Shown here: positions 56,373-64,000 of the stretch, piece by piece
Layout: every line of letters begins with the position of its first letter
Numbering within the stretch: position 1 is the first letter of the stretch
Origin: Lumbricus rubellus
Lineage: Eukaryota; Annelida; Clitellata; Crassiclitellata; Lumbricidae
Direction of reading: 5' to 3'
Length of the DNA stretch: 64,000 bases
Assembly: GCA_945859605.1 (NCBI GenBank)
Contig: OX243824.1
Coordinates: 29,099,948-29,163,947, forward strand
Position numbers and translations under genes: made by a program
The notes under the pieces: model-generated
What the model saw: only the letters and a program-made list of their open reading frames with translations
Told to the model about the DNA's origin: nothing
The model's database searches: none

Positions 56373-56508
56373 ATATGAAAATAAATAGTAAATATTAATT
56401 GATTTTTACAATTCAAACACCATTTTAATCCTGACATATGAAAATGTCAGGATTAAAATGGTGTTTGAATTGTAAAAATCAATTAATATTTACTATTTAT
56501 TTTCATAT
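56373..56508. repeat. Perfect 64-bp hairpin
   Basis: Arms 56,373-56,436 and 56,445-56,508 are perfect reverse complements with an 8-nt loop TATGAAAA. It lies in the left arm of the mariner-like element. Confidence 0.95.
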
Positions 56509-56639
56509 GTCTAACATTGGTGAAAATATAAAAGTTTTATTCGCAACTATTACGTCATAATGACGTCATTTGCATTAAAGTTCATTTAAACGGCTAGTCA
56601 TGCATGGTTTCGGTTGGTATAATGGCTCTTGGTAAAATG

Positions 56640-57096
56640 GAAATCCATTTAATGGAACCAAGAGTGAAAATAAATACAGCTTATTACAGAGATTGTCTGC
56701 TTCATATAAAATTGATGCCTGATATCCGGGAATGTTCGGAACAATAGTCTACACCTTTCAAGAAAATGGAGCTCACTGAGTTTGCCAATATGTTGAACTG
56801 TTGACTAAGGAGACTCGGATTTCATTCCTCTTAAATCTTAATCTTTGGCCGCTAAGCGGCCGCCCACTTAAATCTCGCTGATAATAAGATCTGGAGACTG
56901 ATGGAGGAGAAGGTGTACAACACAAGGATAATAGACATTGAAGAACTTCGTGAGCGAATTGTTAATGCCTGGGAGGACTTTGATAAGCTGGTTGTCAATG
57001 CTGCTATTGGCTATTAGTGCGACCGTTTTGAAGCTTACGTTGAGTTCAAAGGTGTACACTTTGACAGCAAGTTGCAGTCTGACATAATTCAGATAT
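56640..57096 (+). pseudogene. mariner-like transposase remnant
   Basis: Blocks: EPRVKINTAYYRDCLLHIK (56,660), NKIWRLMEEKVYNTRIIDI (56,890), LRERIVNAWEDFDKL (56,950), then AYVEFKGVHFDSKLQSDI. This matches the C-terminal half of a mariner-type transposase, with the PPNSPDLNP region lost and several stops. Confidence 0.75.
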
Positions 57097-57416
57097 AAAA
57101 ATATAATTAAACCTACATTTAATATTGATAAATTAAATCCAAGAAATATTGAAATTTGGGATGATTTTGCGCATTTATCTCTTAAATTTGACTTTTGTGC
57201 AAATGACGTCTGACGTCAATTTTTGGAATGAGACTTTTATATTTTCACCCATGTTAGACAATTATGCCAGGATTAAAATGGTGTTTGAATTGTGAAAATC
57301 GATGAATATTTACTGTTTATTTTGATATTTAGAAAATGGGTCCCTTTTTTCCGGACACAGTGTATATAAGAGAAAGGATTGGTGTTACTGAATATTAACA
57401 ATGCGCATCCTACAAT

Positions 57417-57744
57417 GGGGAACGGACATTTACCCCCCGGACATATTCCCCCCGGACATATTTCCTCCGGACATATTCCCCCGGACATGCTCCCCCTGGA
57501 CGTTTCCCCCCCGTTTTTGACTAGGACATTTACCCCCCCGGACAATTTTCTCCCTCTGTACATATAGGTTAGGCATCGTGAGGGTCGGTTAGGTTTAGTG
57601 ATAGGGTTAGTGCAGTCATTCATTAACATTGGGACCCTTATGGGGGGGGGGAATGTCCTAGGTAGGGGGGGAAACGTCCAGGGGTAAATGTTCGAGGGGA
57701 ATATGTCCGGGAGGAATATGTCTGGGGGGAAATGTCCTACATCT
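57417..57744. mobile_element. Fold-back element with arms of CGGACATATTCCCCC units and 9-bp duplication
   Basis: The left arm (57,417-57,545) is a tandem run of CGGACATATTCCCCC-like units. The right arm (57,636-57,744) is the inverted form (GGGGGAATATGTCCGG). A 9-bp direct repeat TCCTACAAT flanks it (57,408-57,416 and 57,745-57,753). It has no coding capacity. Confidence 0.8.
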
Positions 57745-57911
57745 TCCTACAATATAGAGCTGCAGCAATATATAAAAAATTTGTACTGAAAAAGTATTAA
57801 TTTTGTCTGTTCAGTTTAACCACACAATGCTTATGCCTGTAGGGGCTTGCCGGTTATTCGTGTTCAATGATTGTTAATGTTTGTTTTGTGAAAATGATGA
57901 AATATATATAT

Positions 57912-57991
57912 ATACTAGCTGAACCCGGCCACGCCTTGCTGTGGCTGAAAAAAGCCTCCCCTCCCCCTCCCCCTCCCCCTCCCCCCCCCCC

Positions 57992-58072
<81 letters not shown>

Positions 58073-59035
58073 CCCTCCCCCTCCCCCTCCCCCTCCCCCT
58101 CCCCCTCCCCCTCCCCCTCCCCCTCCCCCTCCCCCTCCCCCTCCCCCTCCCCCTCCCCCTCCCCCTCCCCCTCCCCCTCCCCCTCCCCCTCCCCCTCCCC
58201 CTCCCCCTCCCCCTCCCCCTCCCCCTCCCCCTCCCCCTCCCCCCTCCCCCTCCCCCTCCCCCTCCCCCTCCCCCTCCCCCTCCCCCCTCCCCCTCCCCCC
58301 TCCCCCTCCCCCTCCCCCTCCCCCTCCCCCCTCCCCCTCCCCCTCCCCCTCCCCCTCCCCCTCTCCCTCTCCCTCCCCCTCCCCTCCCCTCCCCCCCCCC
58401 CTCCCCCTCCCCCCCCCCCTCCCCCCCCCCCCCCCCTCCCCCCCCCCCTCCCCCCCCCCCCCCCCCCCCCCCCTCCCCCCCCCCCCCCCCCTCCCCCCTC
58501 CCCCCCCCCCTCCCCCCCCCCCCCCCCCCCCCCCTCCCCCTCCCCCTCCCCCTCCCCCTCCCCCTCCCCCTCCCCCTCCCCCTCCCCCTCCCCCTCCCCC
58601 TCCCCCTCCCCCTCCCCCTCCCCCTCCCCCTCCCCCTCCCCCTCCCCCCCCCCCTCCCCCCCCCCCCCCCCCTCCCCCTCCCCCTCCCCTCCCCCTCCCT
58701 TTGCGATGGCGACGCGGATCACGCCATAAAACGCTTGAGCAAGAAGGCCGTAATGAAATGCGAAGGCCGTAAAGAAATGCGCTAAAGAAATTTACGGAAC
58801 AAACATGCCCGAATTCGTATGCAAGGCTTATTGACGGCGTAGGCTATGTGTTGAAAACGGCGGAATTTGCAAAGTTGCTTTTTTAGCTTAAAAGATTGCG
58901 CTTTTTCCCAAAAAGCGTTCTGCAAACCCGGCCGTGTTGGAACTAAACGTTTTGGTGAAGTTTCGAAAGCAATCAATGAAGAAAGTTCGGAGATCTTGCG
59001 TCAGGTGCCTAGCGGTAAGATAGATATAGGCCTAA
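57912..59035 (+). repeat. Dispersed repeat starting TAGCTGAACCCGGCCACGCC, copy 2
   Basis: Same block order as at 43,506-43,960, but the C-rich tract has grown to about 745 bp. The right part holds GAAGGCCGTAATGAAAT, GAATTTGCAAAG and CGTTTTGGTGAAGTTTCGAA and ends near TAGATATAGG. Confidence 0.65.
57957..58701. repeat. 745-bp (CCCCCT)n / poly-C tract
   Basis: Almost only C and T, with CCCCCT units and C-runs of 9 to over 20. The minus strand is (AGGGGG)n, which is strongly G-quadruplex prone. Proline-rich or Gly/Glu-rich frames through it are artefacts. Confidence 0.95.
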
Positions 59036-59143
59036 GAGAAAAGATGTGGATTACTGAAAATGTGCATTGTGTACCCTTCACAGATGAAGTAACTGTAAAC
59101 AACATGTCTGAAATTTGTCTGTTTCAACTAAATCACCCATATT

Positions 59144-59485
59144 TGGGGGGTCGCGATAATGACTCTCAGTGGAGAGAGCGTTGGCCGATAAACTGAGAGT
59201 CATTATCGCGACCCGGGTTCAAGCCTCGCTCAGGCAAACAAAAATTTATTTGAATTTTCTGTTAGCTGCCAGTGGCGCTTTCTGTGTTGTTGAAAAATAT
59301 GTTAGCCCCTCCCACTCCTGGCTTGGCCGATCAGGAGCGTTCCAAGACTTAGGCCAATAGTGTTAAGTTACCGAACTTGTTGTGGCCGACCTGCGTGTCG
59401 TGCGAAGTTGGCCGTATTTCGCATAACTTGTACCTGTAATCGTTCTGCGGTGTGTCAGATTGAATTTGAATAAACGAATATTATA
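59144..59485 (+). mobile_element. tRNA-derived SINE, family alpha, copy 2
   Basis: Head ACTCTCAGTGGAGAGAGCGT (A-box-like) and GGGTTCAAGCCTC (B-box-like). The head also has an inverted GATAATGACTCTCAGT / ACTGAGAGTCATTATC pair. The body has GCCGACCTGCGTGTCGTGCG and GTCAGATTGAAT and the element ends in GAATAAACGAATATT. Confidence 0.8.
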
Positions 59486-59837
59486 ATATGTTTAATATAC
59501 CTGTATATTTGCTTACTGGTTATTCTTGTCCATGCTTTTTATGAAAATGAGGAAAACAATATTTAGTATTATGTAGAAATAGGTGAATAAATGAATGCAA
59601 ACAGAAAATATGAATGTTCGAAATCATAAAATTTTGAAAAGAAAGCAATACGTATTTGAGAATATATAAACAAAGTGCCACATTAAGAAAAAAATAGCAC
59701 CATTGAGGCCACTTTGCTTGTCATATTATGCATCTTATTATGTACAGAACTTTAGTGAACTATTAATCTACACGCTTTTACTTGTAGCATCAATTAATGT
59801 GTGTGTTCTCAGTGTACATTTTCACTTCGCTTTTGTA
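59486..59837. other. Unassigned AT-rich sequence
   Basis: No coding or repeat signal that I can support. Confidence 0.4.
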
Positions 59838-60122
59838 AAAAAAGTAAAGTCCCATCCCGTTCCATGAGGAACACAGGGAGGCGCTCATCTCCTTTTCCAT
59901 AGCCCTGAGCCAGCAATGGACGAATCCCAAGGTCCTGGACACGGGGCCAGTGTATCGCAGGACTTGCTGTTTACTTCCCCAACTTACGCCGGTACCAAAT
60001 TATACTGCTTGGTGACAGAGGCACGTGTGCGTAAATAACTTGCCCAAGGTCGTTACCCGGAGTCGAACCCGCAACCTCCCGCTCCGTGCGCGGACGCGTT
60101 ACCGGTCCGCCACCAGGTCGCA
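59838..60122 (-). mobile_element. tRNA-derived SINE, family beta, copy 2
   Basis: Minus-sense head GGTGGCGGACCGGTAACGCG and GGGTTCGACTCC (B box), then ACGACCTTGGGCAAGTTATT and a body shared with 12,265-12,546 (ATTGGTACCGGCGTAAGTTG region, GTCCAGGACCTTGGGATTCG), ending CTTTACTTTTTTT. Confidence 0.8.
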
Positions 60123-60590
60123 CTTCTTCATCTTCACTTCGCTTTTGCATTGACTATTATTGTGCACACTTTCACTGGAGAATCAAGTCTTTAGACTCTT
60201 CACTGCTTATCGTTGGACGAACAGGACTTCACTGGATGATCAAATGGTTGCACCTGCCACTGAACGCCTCGTGGAAACATTAACATATCTGGGAAAAAAT
60301 TATAAAAAATCGACATATCATTTGTGGATAAACTATGAACATCTCATGGAAAGGTAACATATCTGGAAACCCTTCTAACTTGACATAACCTATTTGAATA
60401 AACTGTTACCCTGTTTTAGCTTTACAGTAACACTTTAGAAATTTTTAGTTTATGCTCTTCTCCCACCATCTCTAATGGACACCATCAGTTTAGCCATGAA
60501 AGACCTCTGCAGGCTAGGGTGGATTTTTATGTGAATAAAAATTAAAAAAAACTCAAGTCATGGTTTTGTGCAAAAGTTGCAAAACTCATG
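60123..60590. other. Unassigned sequence
   Basis: No supported gene. GAACATCTCATGGAAAGGTAAC and CGCCTCGTGGAAACATTAAC are similar segments, perhaps a small duplication. Confidence 0.35.
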
Positions 60591-60591
60591 G

Positions 60592-60885
60592 ATATGTGTG
60601 ATGTTGAAATCAGATTAGTAATGTTTGATGCTGTTAAAACACCACACAATTCTGCATCTAAGTGCAACATAGAGCCGCATATGAACTAGAACATGCATTT
60701 TTTTAGCATACTTTCAAATCATAAGCCTACTGGCGCTATATCAATTGTCTGACACATTATATGCATATGTGTGATGTTGAAATCAGATTAGTAATGTTTG
60801 ATATTGTCAAAACACCACATATTCTGCAATCTGCATATATGCAGATTGTAGAATATGTGGTGTTTTGACAATATCAAACATTAGA
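60592..60885. repeat. Direct repeat plus 46-bp hairpin
   Basis: ATGTGTGATGTTGAAATCAG with the following TTAGTAATGTTTGAT occurs at about 60,595 and 60,769. The second copy continues into an inverted repeat (60,795-60,885) with arms of about 46 bp and one mismatch, centred on GCATATATGC. Confidence 0.85.
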
Positions 60886-61123
60886 GGTGCATATCAGATA
60901 TGGAGCATGTGCATTTTTAGCATACTTTCAACCTTCTGTTTAAGTATGTTCCCATGTAATTTTGTATGCCTCTGGCTGAAAAGTTTTAAAATATGTTGTT
61001 TTTGGACCTTAACATCCTCACTGATAATCAGGCAACGGAATGTAAGAACTGCCTTTCAACGGTTTGTATATATCCATGTCCAACTTCACAACGGTTCTGA
61101 ATTTCCATTTACTGCCCCGCATA

Positions 61124-61540
61124 TTATATTGCCATAGACTCCAACATTTTATCTTTTGCACTGCTATATATTTTACACACATCAGTTGCGTATAAAATGA
61201 TCTCATTCAATGATTTAAAGTTAGGTTCAGCCACGACCACTTCTCCGGATTTAATATCTACTTTCTCCATTACGCAATTAAGATTGAGTTGAACCTTTAC
61301 CCCTCGATTTTTCGCTAACAGACCGAAATCCTGCTTATTCGATCCGCGGCCTCGTGGCATCGATTCCACTGGTTCCTTAGGATCGTGTATCTCTTAGTAA
61401 ATCCTTTAATGACTGTCGCGGTCTCTTTGAAGTTCGAACTTATTTTTATTAATTTTACTAAAAATACTCGAAACAGTTTACTTCAACGATTCTAATTTAT
61501 CGTTGACGGTCTTTTTTGTTTGCGGTGGCATGTAACTAAT
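61124..61540 (-). pseudogene. Unrecognised small protein frame
   Basis: Minus-strand frame of 81 codons (61,369-61,124) reading RGRGSNKQDFGLLAKNRGV, VQLNLNCVMEKVDIKSGEV and LNEIILYATDVCKIYSSAK. An upstream frame MPPQTKKTVNDKLESLK (61,530) is cut by stops. It looks like a real but broken protein. I do not recognise the family; another viral-type or Polinton remnant is possible. A 25-bp stretch containing CGAAATCCTGCTTATTCGAT is repeated at 61,324 and 61,750. Confidence 0.35.
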
Positions 61541-61929
61541 CAACCAATCTGAAAAAGAATTAATTTCAGACCTCACCAGCGAAGCCTTCTTTTTCTATAG
61601 CAACATTGTACCATTTCCTTGGAGGGGTTTAATTGGTGCGAGGATTAATAAACTTTAATAACCGGAACAGGAGCGTCGAGCAAATTATTCACATTATCCG
61701 CGTCTGTTCAACTTTATTGGTCCTATGCCGATCAGTGAATACGAGGAAACACCGAAATCCTGCTTATTCGATCCGCTTCCGTCATTTTTTTTATTACGGA
61801 CGAACGTGACGATTTTATTGACATTAATTCCATTTCGCTCATTAATGTTTCTCAAGCACTGCGCGCGAGACACCTACCTCACAGCATCACAAAAGCGTAA
61901 TATTGTTTTGTCTCACCTTGTCACTTTGT

Positions 61930-62312
61930 GCTGTCAGTTAGTTGAACTCTAGCGATCGTCATGGCCAGCCTTCTCCATTGTTTACTTTTTGATGTCGCTT
62001 CTCTTAGTTGTTCCGGATTCATTCCTGTTGTTTCTTGAACCTCGTCCAACCACCTTTTTCTTGGTCGCCCTTGTTTTCTCCTTCCCTCTCCGCATACCAG
62101 CATCATATTCTTCTCCAAACCATTTGAACGCATAACATGACCAAAAAAGACCAATTTTTTCTTAGCACTGTTTGTTGTAACGACTCATCCATATCGATAC
62201 CAATTTCTGTGCGCACCCACTCATTTGTCCTTTTTTCTTTCCAAGATATTCTCTGCATCTTCCTCCAAATCCACATCTCACATGCGTTAATCTTTTTTCC
62301 ATTTTCTTGGTC
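61930..62312 (-). pseudogene. RTE-like polyprotein C-terminus, left part
   Basis: In minus order: NGKKINACEMWIWRKMQRIS (62,290), SWKEKRTNEWV, FFGHVMRSNGLEKNMM, GEGRRKQGRPRKRWLDEVQ and KQWRRLAMTIARVQ, stop near 61,945. This is the typical RTE end. It is broken by frame changes near 62,130 and by the inverted-repeat element at 62,322. The missing upstream piece resumes at 63,987. Confidence 0.85.
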
Positions 62313-62321
62313 ATTGTCCAT

Positions 62322-63977
62322 TATGATGGAGTGAAAAACACGAAAATCAAAATCTGGAAACGTAACAGCAATAAAAAGTTGTCTAATGGTATGGGGGTCA
62401 AGAAATCTCACAAAAAGTTTTGAAAAATATTAATGTCTTTGTTTGCCCCCAGAGGGCCAAAGTTTCGAAAAATTGTCTTTTTTAATGAAAATTAAATTTT
62501 CTTATGAAATATTTTTCATGCAACACAATATGCCACCACACAATATACCGTTGGAAAGAGCTCTTCAAACTGATTAAAATGATGTATTATATTTTAGAAT
62601 AGTCCCATATTTCTAGAAGATATTAACTTTTTACCCCACATTCGCGACATGTCGCTATGCCTGAAAAATGTAAAACACTAATAACTTTTTATCCTTTGAG
62701 ATATTTCAACTTGTGATATGTCATTCGATTCAGTTTAAGACGGCTGTTTTAGCGGTGCATTGAAACTTACAAAACCATCCACGAAAAAGTTCCAAATCTC
62801 ATGAAACCATACAAAAAGAGGAAAACTAAAGAAAATATTGGGAAAAATTGCAAAACTATGAAAAAAGGTGTAGAGAAAAACTTGTTGACATTGCAGCCTG
62901 CAAATACACCAGTGACAATTGCAAAATGTCCCAAAACCAGAAGATCCCATGAGAGTAAAAGTAAATAGAGTTCCAACATGATCATGGTACAATAATTACA
63001 CTGGACAAGAATTGTTTTTAATTTCGGAAAAACTTTGATTGTTTTCTATAGAAGTTGACGCGCTGAACACGATGGTGTGCTCAGAATTGTTGTATCACGT
63101 AAGGTTTTTGAGAAAAACAATATGCAAGATTTTAACCTAAATACTCATATATTGTATATATTTAAATATACTATAAATTATTATTTTTTATTTCCAAAAA
63201 AACTTTGACTGTTTTCTATAGCAGGTGACGTGCTGAACACGATGGTGTGCTCAGAATTGTTGTATCACGTAAGGTTTGTGATAAAAACAATATGCAAAAG
63301 TTTAGCTGAAATGCTCGTTTATTGCATGCATTTGCAATATACTATAATTTAATTTAATTGGAAAACAAATCTTTAGAGCAGTTCTTCCTCATAATATTGG
63401 GTGCTGATGACTGTATCACTTAGAAATGTCGAGAAACATGAAGTTAAAGGTTTTCATTGTTATTCCCTGTTCAGTATATTTTTCCCAATATTTTCCTTTA
63501 GTTTTCCTCTTTTTGTATGGTTTCATGAGCGTTCTAAATTCTTCGTGGATGGTTTTGTAAGTTTCAATGCACCGTTAAAACAGCCGTCTTAAACTGAATC
63601 GAATGACATATCACAAGTTGAAATATCTCAAAGGATAAAAAAGTTATTAGTGTTTTACAGTTTTCAGGCATAGCGACATGTCGCGAATGTGGGGTATCGT
63701 AAAAAGTTAATATCTTCTAGAAAGATGGGACTATTCTGAAAATTAACACATCATTTTATTCAGTTTTGAGAGCTCTTTCCAACGGTGTATTGTATAAGAA
63801 AACCATAAATATTCATTAAAAAAGACAATTTTTCGAAATTTTGGCCCTCTGGGGGCAAACGAAGACATTTTTATTTTTCAAAACTTTTGTGAGATTTCTT
63901 GACCCCCATACCATTAGACAACTTTTTATTGCTGTTACGTTTCCAAATTTTGATTTTCGTGTTTTTCACTCCACCCT
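62322..63977. mobile_element. MULE-like or fold-back element with over 500-bp inverted arms
   Basis: Inverted arms lie at about 62,327-62,860 and 63,455-63,973 (TGGAGTGAAAAACACGAAAA, GACATGTCGCTATGCCTGAA, CATACAAAAAGAGGAAAACT). A perfect 9-bp target duplication ATTGTCCAT flanks it (62,313-62,321; 63,978-63,986). The interior has a tandem duplication of about 170 bp with GAACACGATGGTGTGCTCAG at 63,066 and 63,236. It has no coding capacity. A 9-bp duplication suggests Mutator-like mobilisation. Confidence 0.88.
63020..63350. repeat. Tandem duplication of about 170 bp inside the long-arm element
   Basis: Two copies share AACTTTGA-x-TGTTTTCTATAG, GCTGAACACGATGGTGTGCT and TTGTTGTATCACGTAAGGTT. 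Confidence 0.85.
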
Positions 63978-63986
63978 ATTGTCCAT

Positions 63987-64000
63987 GTCTCACAACCATA
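63987..64000 (-). pseudogene. RTE-like polyprotein, continuation beyond window
   Basis: In minus sense the last bases, including the target duplication, encode YGCETWTI, the block normally just before the piece at 62,290. This confirms that the same gene was split by the inserted element. Confidence 0.7.

Larger units (their letters stand above)
56336..57363. mobile_element. mariner-like element with about 150-bp inverted ends
   Basis: The ends read CACTGTGTCCG (followed by a seven- or eight-base A-run) then GGGACCCATTTT on both sides, inside TA dinucleotides. The left arm also contains an inverted duplicate of itself (56,373-56,508). The inside holds a decayed transposase. The TACACTGTGTCC terminus suits mariner-type elements. 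Confidence 0.8.

Noticed and set aside
57867..58772. Proline-rich (and opposite-strand Gly/Glu-rich) frames of 260-300 codons
   Set aside because: They are translations of the C/T microsatellite in different frames and show no protein-like evolution.

Overview
This is a metazoan nuclear window, most likely from a marine invertebrate. The basis is RLE-type, RTE-like, CR1-like and Penelope-like retrotransposons, Polinton remnants, several mariner/hAT/MULE-like DNA elements and tRNA-derived SINEs, with no operons or bacterial signals. The exact lineage cannot be resolved from the sequence. I found no convincing host protein-coding exon, rRNA or genuine tRNA gene; almost everything recognisable is mobile DNA or its debris.

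Layout. (1) 1-10,110 and 19,030-39,205: at least 26 fragments of non-LTR retrotransposons, all on the minus strand, nearly all separated by (ATT)n tracts. They encode an N-terminal zinc finger (C-x2-C...H-x-H-G-P-R), a reverse transcriptase with a YLDD/YMDD box, a C-x-C...H-x3-C knuckle and a restriction-enzyme-like endonuclease (RPDG...WD-x-TV). This is the R2-superfamily plan; I think HERO-like, with a (TAA)n target like Bombyx Dong. Two open reading frames are nearly full length and intact (21,670-24,654 and 30,730-33,693). One more enters from the left edge, and the rest are 5'-truncated or broken. (2) 10,110-19,030: a mosaic of fold-back elements, tRNA-SINEs, mariner, RTE and CR1 remnants and MITEs. 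(3) 39,205-44,000: RTE remnants, a SINE, and a dispersed repeat carrying a C-rich tract. (4) 44,100-54,780: a decayed Polinton/Maverick (packaging ATPase, PLA2-like capsid-associated domain, integrase with chromodomain-like tail, a late gene, a small basic ORF). It is broken by a SINE, by about 5.9 kb holding a Penelope-like RT with its own two insertions, and by a mariner. (5) 54,780-64,000: RTE, a PIN-like gene relic, a mariner with a perfect 64-bp hairpin, a fold-back, a 745-bp C/T tract, SINEs, and an RTE split by a 1.66-kb element with very long inverted repeats and a 9-bp target duplication.

How the parts work together. The strongest system-level signal is the retrotransposon array. Each insertion lands in (TAA)n in the same orientation and carries (TAA)n or A-rich sequence at its 3' side, so every insertion leaves fresh target on its flank. 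Several families end in a short RNA hairpin whose stem shows compensatory and G-U changes between copies. This suggests a structured 3' signal used for target-primed reverse transcription. Near-identical copies truncated at different points, and one direct fusion of two families, point to recent activity with template jumping.
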